From NCBI GenBank assembly GCA_964479745.1, contig CAYZNJ010000034.1, positions 1-7,487 on the forward strand: DNA of 7,487 nt, in the 5' to 3' direction. The notes beneath the pieces are model-generated. The model saw only the letters and a list, made by a program, of their open reading frames with translations. It was not told where the DNA came from and made no database searches. Each line of letters begins with the position of its first letter. The first letter of the stretch is position 1. The position numbers and the translations under genes were made by a program. This DNA comes from JACPNK01 sp964479745 (GTDB taxonomy: Bacteria > Patescibacteriota > Minisyncoccia > 2-02-FULL-40-12 > IGHO2-12-FULL-4). Below, one piece after another: positions 1 through 5,037 of this stretch.

Positions 1-2
1 AA

Positions 3-422
3 AAATGGGATAGGCGTTTTTTGGCTTTGGCTGAACATATTGCTCAATGGAGCAAAGACCCGTCAACAAAAACTGGCGCCGTGATTGTTGATCACAACAA
101 CAGAGTGGTGTCTGTCGGCTACAACGGTTTTCCAAGAGGCGTAGAAGACACAGCGGAGAGGCTAGAGAATCGGGAAGTCAAGTATAAAATTATTGTTCAC
201 TGCGAAAGAAACGCACTACTATTCGCGCACACTTCAGTTGAAGAATGCCGCCTATACACATGGCCATTTATGTCCTGCGCCACTTGCGCCGCTATGGTAA
301 TTCAAGCTGGCATTACCGAAGTTGTTGCTCCATTTTCAGATAATCCGCGCTGGGTAGATGATTTTAACTTAGCCCAAAAACTTTTTAGCGAAGCGAGGGT
401 AAAAGTCAGACTGCTTGCGTAA
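3..422 (+). CDS. dCMP deaminase, 5' end outside the window
   Basis: Zinc-dependent cytidine/deoxycytidylate deaminase family. The family member acting here would convert dCMP to dUMP, the precursor of dTMP, in the cytoplasm. The frame is open from base 3 and reads K-W-D-R-R-F-L-A-L-A-E-H, the usual start region of these enzymes, so the true start lies upstream. The ATG at base 5 is out of frame and hits a stop at once, and the TTG at 21 is an internal Leu codon. Visible signatures are WSKDPSTKTGAVIV, the HCE motif near 198-206 (zinc-binding His plus catalytic Glu) and the zinc cysteines of SCATC near 276-287. The motif has Ser where many deaminases have Pro (PCxxC), but SCxxC occurs in one dCMP deaminase subfamily. 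The C-terminal NPRWVDDF stretch also suits that subfamily. The gene ends with TAA, and the next promoter starts 12 bases later. The family is secure; dCMP as substrate is inferred from similarity. Confidence 0.9.
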   Translation, partial: KWDRRFLALAEHIAQWSKDPSTKTGAVIVDHNNRVVSVGYNGFPRGVEDTAERLENREVKYKIIVHCERNALLFAHTSVEECRLYTWPFMSCATCAAMVIQAGITEVVAPFSDNPRWVDDFNLAQKLFSEARVKVRLLA

Positions 423-434
423 GATTTTTGACTT

Positions 435-464
435 TTGACTTGCCTACCCCGTTTATGATACAAT
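435..464 (+). promoter_or_regulatory. Sigma70-type promoter for the 3D-domain gene
   Basis: TTGACT (435-440) and TACAAT (459-464) are separated by 18 bases, and TGA just before the -10 gives an extended -10 (TGnTACAAT). Each box matches consensus at five of six bases. A second TTGACT at 428-433 is too far upstream. Transcription would start near 471, leaving a leader of about 60 bases before the ATG at 533. Confidence 0.7.
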
Positions 465-476
465 GGTAGTATAAGG

Positions 477-526
477 TCCCGAAAGGGATTTTTTGTTATA
501 AAAAGAGCCTATTGCAAGGCTTTTTT
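477..526 (+). promoter_or_regulatory. Two tandem U-tailed hairpins in the 3D-gene leader
   Basis: The first hairpin is TCCC-GAAA-GGGA (477-488), with a GNRA tetraloop and six T (489-494). The second is AGCCT-ATTGCA-AGGCT (506-521), whose T run continues to 526, six bases before the ATG. Both resemble weak intrinsic terminators and lie between the promoter and the gene. The stems are only 4-5 bp, so they may reduce read-through, expose or hide the AAGG at 516-519, or do little. Attenuation is inference. Confidence 0.4.
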
Positions 527-532
527 GATTAT

Positions 533-1114
533 ATGAACACAATAAAAACAAGTAAATATTTAGCCCTCTCGCTACTTATTGCGGTTACAATTAACTTAGC
601 GCCTTCAGTAACAAATGCGGCCATTTTTGACTGGATTATGGGCGATAAGGCTCAAAGCTATCAATCAATGCTGGTTTCTTTTGCCGGAATTGGTAAAGAT
701 TCGGGGATTAGTTTATCAGATAAATACCCTGACGAAACGAGCCAAGCCATTCAGTTGATACAGAATAACGCTGTAGTTTCGGCAAGCAATCCAAGTTCAG
801 GCTCAAAAACTAAAAAAACTGAAAACAAAATATACTTTGTGCCGGCCACAGCCTACTCCTCAACCATAGACCAGACCGACCAGACTCCGTTCATCACTGC
901 CATGGGAACTCATGTCAGAAACGGCGTGATAGCAGCCAACTTTTTGCCCTTAGGTACTGTGGTTAAAATCCCGGAACTTTTTGGGAACAGGACTTTCGTA
1001 GTTGAAGACCGTATGCACTCAAGGTACTTCTATCAAATTGATGTCTGGTTCCCAAGCCGAGCCGAGGCAAAAGAGTTCGGTCTTAAAAAAATAAAAATTG
1101 AAGTTATCTCTTAA
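533..1114 (+). CDS. Secreted 3D-domain (MltA-type beta-barrel) cell-wall protein
   Basis: Predicted exported protein of 193 residues from the ATG at 533. Residues 1-30 form a signal peptide: Lys residues, then the hydrophobic YLALSLLIAVTINLA stretch, then a plausible cleavage site after VTNA. The in-frame TTG at 512 would put an unlikely tail before this signal and lies inside a hairpin, so ATG is preferred; only a weak AAGG precedes it. Residues 31-100 are a low-conservation linker. Residues 102-192 are the 3D domain, a double-psi beta-barrel named after three conserved Asp. Visible marks are ATAYSS, TPFITAMGT, NGVIAANFLPLGT, VVEDRM (Asp about 159) and QIDVWF (Asp about 170). Related domains occur in lytic transglycosylase MltA and in Gram-positive resuscitation/YocH-type wall proteins, so a role at peptidoglycan is likely but unproven. 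It has its own promoter and a strong terminator. Confidence 0.87.
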   Translation: MNTIKTSKYLALSLLIAVTINLAPSVTNAAIFDWIMGDKAQSYQSMLVSFAGIGKDSGISLSDKYPDETSQAIQLIQNNAVVSASNPSSGSKTKKTENKIYFVPATAYSSTIDQTDQTPFITAMGTHVRNGVIAANFLPLGTVVKIPELFGNRTFVVEDRMHSRYFYQIDVWFPSRAEAKEFGLKKIKIEVIS

Positions 1115-1146
1115 TCTAAAAGCAGCCCAACGGCTGTTTTTAGATT
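1113..1146. terminator. Intrinsic terminator after the 3D gene
   Basis: Fifteen-base-pair hairpin with loop CAAC (1128-1131) and a single G-T wobble. The arms are 1113-1127 and 1132-1146. It begins inside the TAA stop. The GC core CAGCC/GGCTG is followed by TTTTT within the stem, and A-rich sequence opposite gives possible two-way function. It separates the 3D gene from the tRNA pair. Confidence 0.85.
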
Positions 1147-1193
1147 GATTTTAAGTCAAATCTCTGGTTAAATTATTTAGATAAAGACAATAC

Positions 1194-1199
1194 TATAAT
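1194..1199 (+). promoter_or_regulatory. Consensus -10 box of the tRNA promoter
   Basis: A perfect TATAAT sits seven bases before the first tRNA base, so transcription would begin almost at the mature 5' end. No convincing -35 box is seen 16-18 bases upstream, where the sequence is plain AT-rich. It probably drives both tRNA genes. Confidence 0.6.
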
Positions 1200-1206
1200 T
1201 TAGTTT

Positions 1207-1278
1207 GTCCCCGTGGTGAAATGGATATCACACGACGCTTCGGACGTCGCATTCCGGGTTCAAATCCTGGCGGGGGCA
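1207..1278 (+). tRNA. tRNA-Arg (anticodon TCG)
   Basis: A complete cloverleaf can be drawn by eye. The acceptor GTCCCCG pairs with CGGGGGC (one T-G wobble). The D arm is GTG...CAC. The anticodon stem CGACG/CGTCG holds loop CTTCGGA, giving anticodon TCG, which reads CGA and, by wobble, other CGN codons. The variable region is four bases, and the T arm is CCGGG-TTCAAAT-CCTGG. The discriminator is A1278 and the following bases are CA, so CCA is not encoded and must be added by a nucleotidyltransferase. Twenty-one bases separate it from the next tRNA, so both are probably cut from one transcript. Confidence 0.95.
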
Positions 1279-1299
1279 CAAAAGAGTTAAAAATTTACT

Positions 1300-1371
1300 C
1301 CCCCCATAGCTTAATGGCAAAGCTCCACCCTCTTAAGGTGCGGGATCTAGGTTCAAATCCTAGTGGGGGGA
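1300..1371 (+). tRNA. tRNA-Lys (anticodon CTT)
   Basis: Acceptor CCCCCCA pairs with TGGGGGG. The D arm is GCTT...AAGC. The anticodon stem CCACC/GGTGC holds loop CTCTTAA, so the anticodon is CTT with T33 and A37 as expected; it reads AAG. The outermost anticodon-stem pair (27-43) is a C-C mismatch, which is odd but leaves four good pairs. The T arm CTAGG-TTCAAAT-CCTAG is perfect. Discriminator is A1371 and CCA is not encoded. Shifting the stem by one base would place C instead of T at position 33, so that reading was rejected. Confidence 0.92.
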
Positions 1372-1405
1372 CAACGTAAGCCAAAGAAGTCAGACAAACA
1401 ATTAA

Positions 1406-1430
1406 AAAATAGATCACTGGGATCTATTTT
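1406..1430. terminator. Two-way terminator between the tRNAs and the minus-strand genes
   Basis: Perfect 10-bp hairpin AAAATAGATC/GATCTATTTT with loop ACTGG (1416-1420). On the minus strand it overlaps the stop codon of the small hypothetical gene and is followed by six T in total. On the plus strand it ends with four T and would stop the tRNA transcript. The two units converge here. Confidence 0.8.
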
Positions 1431-1753
1431 GAAAGTACCTCTTTGTGTTGTCTGTTATCTTTTCTCTGCTGTCTTAGTTTGTATTCATGATATCGACAAA
1501 CAGCCGCCAAATAACTAAACGTCATCATAGCGGCATTAAATCCATCCATTCCCCCATTAAATTTTCCTTTTTTGATTATTTTTTGAATCACCGGATTAAC
1601 AACGTTCGGTGACGGACCTCTTTCAAGCGCAAGCCTTAGAGCTTTAGTTCTTTTGATGCTCCTTCTGACATAGGGCTCCACACATTTTTTCCAAAGAACG
1701 TAGGAAATATGGTCAATTTTTGCCATTCTTTTGGGACTTACTCTGCATACCAT
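1424..1753 (-). CDS. Small basic protein of unknown function
   Basis: A 109-residue protein that I do not recognise. The reading frame is supported by a good Shine-Dalgarno sequence, AAGGAG, ten bases before the ATG, and by a terminator that overlaps its TAG stop. It is very rich in Lys and Arg, with basic stretches around residues 30-45 (VRRSIKRTKALRLALERG), 60-66 and 90-109. A moderately hydrophobic stretch, GFNAAMMTFSYLAAV, lies near residues 70-84. No signal peptide or clear membrane segment is seen. The charge suggests binding to nucleic acid or the ribosome, but no domain motif supports this. It starts 75 bases after the cysteine desulfurase stop on the same strand, with no obvious terminator between, so it may be cotranscribed. 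The ATG at 1753 is chosen for the Shine-Dalgarno; a Met at residue 10 is a weaker alternative. Confidence 0.6.
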   Translation of the reverse strand: MVCRVSPKRMAKIDHISYVLWKKCVEPYVRRSIKRTKALRLALERGPSPNVVNPVIQKIIKKGKFNGGMDGFNAAMMTFSYLAAVCRYHEYKLRQQRKDNRQHKEVLSK

Positions 1754-1828
1754 AACTACTTAACTCCTTTTTTGCATAAGAACTATTCTGTATACTGGCA
1801 TTTTTTCTGACTAAAGGCAAACTTAAAA

Positions 1829-3076
1829 TTAGACAACTTTCCTTATCCTTCCGACTTCACTTTTTAAAATTTCCAAGGCTTTATCCAAATCATTTTTACT
1901 AGTTTCCCGGCCAAAACTTATTCTGACATTGCCCCAGTTTCTGTTTCCGCCGATAGCTTTTATGACATGAGACACATCTGTTTTAGAAGTCGTACAAGCC
2001 GAACCAGTTGAAACGGCAACTCCTTTTTGGTCAAGCGCCAGCATCAGCATTTCGCCGTCAATGTCCTTAAATGAAATATTTATGTTATTGGGTAATCTTT
2101 TTTTTGCATCCCCATTTAACTTGCTGTCCGATATTTCTTTTAGGCATTTTTCTACAAACCAATCCCTCAATTTTTTTAATCTGACAACTTCTTTTTTCTT
2201 TTCTTTTTCGGCAATCTCTAAAGCCAAAGCCAGACCGGCAGCTAGGGCTACATTTTCAGTACCGGGCCTTAGCCCCCTTTCTTGAGACCCGCCCTGAAAC
2301 AGAGGAGCAAGTCCGACGCTATTTTTTTTATATAAACAAGCAACTCCTTTTGGTCCGTAAATTTTGGAGCCGTTAAAAGTCAGGAGATCTACGCCCAGCG
2401 GATGAGGCCTGATATTTAAAAACCCGGCAGCTTGGCAGGAGTCGGTATGAAAGTAAGGCAAAGAAGTCGCGTTAGCTTTGCGCCATTGTAAAATGATAGC
2501 ACCTAATTCTTTTATCGGCTGGACCGTGCCGATTTCATTATTGGCTTGCATTATTGAAACAAGAACCGTGTCAGCCCGAATTGCTTTTTTAAGTTGCTCC
2601 GGACTGACCAAGCCTTTTTCATCAACCGATAGGTAAGTTACTTTAAAGCCTTTTTTTTCTAAAGCCTTGCACGAATTCAAAACCGCCAGATGTTCAACTT
2701 CTGAAGTTACAATATGCCGGCCTTTGTTTTTGTAAAATTCGGCCACGCCGAAAATAGCCAAATTGTCTGATTCTGTGCCGGAACCGGTAAGAGTTATCTC
2801 TTCTGACTTAACACTCAAAACTTGAGCTATCTTTTTTCTGGCGTCCTCTAAAACTTTTTTAGCTGAAGAACCGAAAGAATGTGCCGAAGAAGGATTGCCA
2901 AAAAATTCTGCCGCTAGTCTGCAGATTAATTTAGCAACACGGCTATCAAGAGGCGTGGCCGCCGCATAGTCCAAATATATCCCGTACAAAGTCGCGCCCG
3001 CGCGCAAGCGCGGTCCGGAGGACCTTAAGGGCGGGCTACTTTGTACGGGATAAATTTTTTTACTGTCATTAGGCAT
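1829..3076 (-). CDS. Cysteine desulfurase (NifS/IscS family) with an in-frame N-terminal insertion
   Basis: PLP-dependent enzyme that removes sulfur from L-cysteine to give alanine and an enzyme persulfide for Fe-S cluster assembly and tRNA thiolation; cytoplasmic. Landmarks over 415 residues: IYLDYAAATPLD (33-44), TESDNLAI (101-108), the cofactor-stacking His129 in SEVEH, HTDSCQAAG (210-218), PLP Lys238 in GSKIYGPKG, GGSQERGLRPGTENV (262-276) and the catalytic Cys361 in STGSACTT. All key residues are present. Family members usually begin a few residues before IYLDYAAAT. Here residues 10-34 come from a palindromic DNA element; without it the protein would be 390 residues and start MPNDSKKIYLDY. 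The ATG at 3076 is the only good start; a TTG at residue 35 lacks a ribosome site. No IscU or SufU scaffold gene is visible nearby. It could be named iscS, nifS or sufS-like, so no symbol is assigned. Confidence 0.95.
   Translation of the reverse strand: MPNDSKKIYPVQSSPPLRSSGPRLRAGATLYGIYLDYAAATPLDSRVAKLICRLAAEFFGNPSSAHSFGSSAKKVLEDARKKIAQVLSVKSEEITLTGSGTESDNLAIFGVAEFYKNKGRHIVTSEVEHLAVLNSCKALEKKGFKVTYLSVDEKGLVSPEQLKKAIRADTVLVSIMQANNEIGTVQPIKELGAIILQWRKANATSLPYFHTDSCQAAGFLNIRPHPLGVDLLTFNGSKIYGPKGVACLYKKNSVGLAPLFQGGSQERGLRPGTENVALAAGLALALEIAEKEKKKEVVRLKKLRDWFVEKCLKEISDSKLNGDAKKRLPNNINISFKDIDGEMLMLALDQKGVAVSTGSACTTSKTDVSHVIKAIGGNRNWGNVRISFGRETSKNDLDKALEILKSEVGRIRKVV
2978..3052. repeat. Palindromic element inserted in frame in the cysteine desulfurase gene
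   Basis: Perfect 15-bp inverted repeats, TATCCCGTACAAAGT (2978-2992) and ACTTTGTACGGGATA (3038-3052), enclose 45 bases that are about 78% GC in an AT-rich gene. An inner stem GCCCGC/GCGGGC (2996-3001 with 3031-3036) continues the main stem. Two further palindromes lie inside: CCGCGC-GCAA-GCGCGG (2998-3013) and GGTCC-GGA-GGACC (3012-3024). The core without the duplication-like flank is 69 bp, or 23 codons, and has no stop in the coding frame. It resembles REP/MITE-type or Rickettsia-type coding palindromes. Mobility is inferred; only one copy is in this window. Confidence 0.85.
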
Positions 3077-3079
3077 AAC

Positions 3080-3099
3080 AAAAGCCCTTTCAGGGGGCT
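3080..3099 (-). terminator. U-tailed hairpin between DoxX and cysteine desulfurase
   Basis: Read on the minus strand: AGCCC, loop CCTGAAA, GGGCT, then TTTTGTT, directly before the cysteine desulfurase ATG. It looks like a small intrinsic terminator for the DoxX transcript. It also lies within the short leader expected from the promoter at 3106-3134, so it could affect desulfurase expression too. The stem is only five base pairs. Confidence 0.5.
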
Positions 3100-3105
3100 A
3101 CCTCT

Positions 3106-3134
3106 AGCATAAGCTAAATTAAGTTTTGGGTCAA
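3106..3134 (-). promoter_or_regulatory. Promoter for the cysteine desulfurase gene
   Basis: On the minus strand TTGACC (3134-3129) and TATGCT (3111-3106) are 17 bases apart, matching consensus at five and four of six bases. The -35 overlaps the DoxX stop codon. A start near 3099 would give a leader of about 25 bases that is almost entirely the hairpin at 3080-3099. Confidence 0.5.
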
Positions 3135-3508
3135 AAACGCCTGGCTCTTTCCGGCCAGAAAAGCAGACTGACAAATCCGCCGATAAGTCCAAAATCTCTT
3201 ACCGTCACCTCACTTAGACCAACCGTGAACATGACCCCAACCAAAAAAACAATAGCCAAAAAGGAGAAAAACCTCGTCAAGACTCCAAGTAAGAGACTGG
3301 CTCCGATCAAGATTTCAAACACTCCATTAGTATAGACAAACTGGATTCCGCTGGTGCCAAAACGAGCCAAAATTAATAGAAGCCACTGGGGTACCCAAGC
3401 GTTAAGCCAATATTGCGGATGAAAAAATTTATCTAAACCAAACCACAAAAAAACCGCTGCCAAGCCGATTTTTAGAAAAATGTGGGAATACTTTGAAGAA
3501 GTAAACAT
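3131..3508 (-). CDS. DoxX-family membrane protein
   Basis: Integral membrane protein of 125 residues with four likely hydrophobic segments, near residues 10-24, 58-76, 80-97 and 104-118, plus a hydrophobic stretch at 41-49 that may be partly buried. The early motif GLAAVFLWFGLDKFFHPQYW is typical of the DoxX/SURF4-like family. The length matches family members (about 120-150). In other bacteria DoxX-like proteins are linked to quinone-dependent oxidoreduction and oxidative-stress resistance, but no enzyme activity can be read from this sequence. The stop is TGA; reading it as glycine would add only four codons before a TAA. No Shine-Dalgarno is visible before the ATG at 3508. The start faces the strong plus-strand promoter at 3519-3548, so the two units diverge. 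A minus-strand TATAAC in the same stretch is a possible but weak -10 box for this gene. Confidence 0.8.
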   Translation of the reverse strand: MFTSSKYSHIFLKIGLAAVFLWFGLDKFFHPQYWLNAWVPQWLLLILARFGTSGIQFVYTNGVFEILIGASLLLGVLTRFFSFLAIVFLVGVMFTVGLSEVTVRDFGLIGGFVSLLFWPERARRF

Positions 3509-3518
3509 ATCTGCTTTG

Positions 3519-3548
3519 TTGACAAACTACATTAAAGTATGTTATAAT
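3519..3548 (+). promoter_or_regulatory. Near-perfect promoter for the intergenic RNA
   Basis: TTGACA (3519-3524) and TATAAT (3543-3548) both match consensus exactly, with an 18-base spacer and TGT before the -10 (extended -10). It is the strongest promoter in the window. No open reading frame follows; the transcript would run from about 3555 to the terminator at 3721-3763. Confidence 0.85.
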
Positions 3549-3554
3549 AAAGAC

Positions 3555-3763
3555 ATTGGAAAACTGGAGTGTTTGTGTTCTTCCAGCAAATAAAAAGTAT
3601 CTTCTCTTTTAGGGACAGGTGCTTCTGATTTAATTTTATATTAAGTCTCTATTAAACTACTGGCAAGAGAAAACTGTTGATACCTCAACAGCAACCGGCA
3701 CTCTGGTCTCCAAAAAGTTTGCATTAAAACAAAATCCCCCATCGGGGGGTTTTGTTTTAATGC
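3555..3763 (+). ncRNA. Candidate structured small RNA, possibly 6S-like
   Basis: About 200 bases lie between a consensus promoter and a strong terminator, with no supported reading frame. The ends pair: TTGGA (3556-3560) with TCCAA (3709-3713), then ACTGGAGTG (3563-3571) with CACTCTGGT (3699-3707). Next comes a wide internal bubble whose 3' side holds a perfect 7-bp hairpin, CTGTTGA-TACC-TCAACAG (3674-3691). Beyond it TTCTCTT (3602-3608) pairs with AAGAGAA (3665-3671), TAGGGAC (3610-3616) with GTCTCTA (3645-3651), and TTAAT with ATTAA at the tip (3630-3644). The layout of closing stem, central bubble with a 3'-side hairpin and apical stem, and the length, fit 6S RNA, which binds sigma70 RNA polymerase. 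I see no signatures of RNase P, tmRNA or SRP RNA. That it is an RNA gene is likely; the 6S identity is inference from shape alone. Confidence 0.6.
3721..3763. terminator. Strong two-way terminator shared by the small RNA and tig
   Basis: Twenty-base-pair hairpin with a three-base loop (ATC, 3741-3743). The arms are 3721-3740 and 3744-3763, with one T-G wobble. The CCCCC/GGGGGG core is flanked by A-rich and T-rich arms, so both transcripts end with TTTTGTTTT. The last codon and stop of tig lie inside the stem. Confidence 0.93.
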
Positions 3764-5037
3764 CGTATGTTATTTCTTTCTAAAAACTCGAATATCTTTT
3801 CATGCAAAATAGCGTCTTCGGCTTTTTGTTTTAACTTAGCCGGATCTATATTGCTCTTCTCGTTTCCGGCAACTAAATACTTGGATAAAAGAGCTCCGGT
3901 TGCCTCTTCTACTTCACTTCCGCTTGCCTGAATGTTTTCTCTCTTCCCAATTTCACGCATAATCAAACCCCGACGGATTTGTTCTTCGGCTTGAGTCCGC
4001 CATTCTTTTTTTAAGTCATCCTCGGTTTTTTTAATGTGGGCCAAGTAAAGAGCGAGTTCCATCCCCCGTTCGTGCAGGCTTTGGTCGAAATTTTTAACCA
4101 TACCCTCAAGCTGTTCCTCAACTAACTTCTCCGGTATTTTAATTTCTGAACTTTTGTCTATCTTATCTAAAATTTCCAGCCTTATCCTGTCTTTTTCTTT
4201 CTGTTCTTTTTCCGCTCTCAGCCCTTCGGCAACGCTGTTTTTTAACTCTTTTGCAGAGCTAAAATTGCCCAAAGTTTTAGTAAATTCGTCAGTCAGTTCC
4301 GGAACTCTGCCTGTCTTAACTGATTTTACGGTAACTTTAAAGTCCAGCTTTTTACCGGCCACATCCTTTTGGTAATAGTCCTTTGGAGCTTCCAGCGAAA
4401 AGGTTTTGGTTTCGCCTTTTTTTAAACCGACCAACCGATCCTCAAAACCGGGAATGAAATTACCCTTGCCTAAAATTAAAGGATGATTTTCACTTTTACC
4501 GCCCTCCACCGCTTGGCCGTTATGCATCACCTCAAAATCTATTTCCAAATGATTCCCGTTTTCAGCCGGAGTATCCGACTCTTTGTATTGAGTATGCGAT
4601 TTTAAAAGATAAGCAATCGTATTTTCAGTTTCTTTGTCTTCAACTTTAACTTCTTTCTTTGCAATATTGAAATCCTTGTAACTCCCGAGTTGAACTTTAG
4701 GAAAAACTAAAATTTTTATTGAATATTTCAAAGAGTCAGGAGTGTTTTCCGCAACTTTCAAATCTGACGAACTGATAATCTCCAATTTTTCTTTCTTTAA
4801 GGCTTTGGCCAAACTGTCAGTAACGGCAAGCTCCAAAGATTCCTCCAATATTTTTTGGTCGCCGATATTTTTTCTCAAAACATCCAGAGGGACTTTGCCT
4901 GCTCTGAAGCCGTCAATTTGGACTAATTTTGAGATCTCTTCTCCGGTTTTCCTTATGTAACCTTGCAGTTCTTCTTTTTCAAGCTCAACGAACATTTCTG
5001 ATTCGCAATCTTTGAGTTGTTTAACTTTGGTAAGCAT
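3757..5037 (-). CDS. tig: Trigger factor, ribosome-associated chaperone
   Basis: Chaperone that binds at the ribosome exit tunnel and shields nascent chains; it also has a peptidyl-prolyl isomerase domain. Its 426 residues are close to the usual length (about 430). The N-terminal ribosome-binding domain (1-115) carries the signature GFRAGKVP at 43-50, matching GFRxGKxP. An FKBP-type domain spans about 158-243 (PLILGKGNFIPGFEDRLVGLKKGE and the closing FKVTVKSVK). The C-terminal helical domain (about 250-420) is charged and starts with VPELTDEF. The ATG at 5037 shares its A with the TAA of nusA, suggesting coupled translation; GAGG lies about 13 bases upstream inside nusA. The stop lies in the stem of a strong terminator, so nusA-tig appears to be one transcript. 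In many bacteria tig instead sits beside clpP; neither clpP nor clpX is seen here. Confidence 0.96.
   Translation of the reverse strand: MLTKVKQLKDCESEMFVELEKEELQGYIRKTGEEISKLVQIDGFRAGKVPLDVLRKNIGDQKILEESLELAVTDSLAKALKKEKLEIISSSDLKVAENTPDSLKYSIKILVFPKVQLGSYKDFNIAKKEVKVEDKETENTIAYLLKSHTQYKESDTPAENGNHLEIDFEVMHNGQAVEGGKSENHPLILGKGNFIPGFEDRLVGLKKGETKTFSLEAPKDYYQKDVAGKKLDFKVTVKSVKTGRVPELTDEFTKTLGNFSSAKELKNSVAEGLRAEKEQKEKDRIRLEILDKIDKSSEIKIPEKLVEEQLEGMVKNFDQSLHERGMELALYLAHIKKTEDDLKKEWRTQAEEQIRRGLIMREIGKRENIQASGSEVEEATGALLSKYLVAGNEKSNIDPAKLKQKAEDAILHEKIFEFLERNNIRH

Noticed and set aside
5..13. ATG at position 5 as the start of the first gene
   Set aside because: It is in another frame and is followed by a TAG after one codon; the deaminase frame is open to the window edge.
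512..532. TTG start giving seven extra residues to the 3D protein
   Set aside because: It lies inside a hairpin, has no ribosome site, and would place non-signal residues before a clear signal peptide that begins at the ATG at 533.
1115..1423. CRISPR array or riboswitch in the longest gene-free stretch
   Set aside because: The stretch is explained by a terminator, a -10 box, two tRNAs and a second terminator; there are no spaced direct repeats.
3131..3133. UGA read as glycine (code 25 as in Gracilibacteria/SR1)
   Set aside because: Only the DoxX stop is TGA, and reading through it adds just four codons. No other gene has an internal TGA, so the standard code is the simpler reading.
3555..3720. 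tmRNA, RNase P RNA or SRP RNA as identity of the intergenic transcript
   Set aside because: It is too short for tmRNA and RNase P, and I see none of their conserved cores, nor the SRP apical GGAA/GGTGC-type loop in the right setting.
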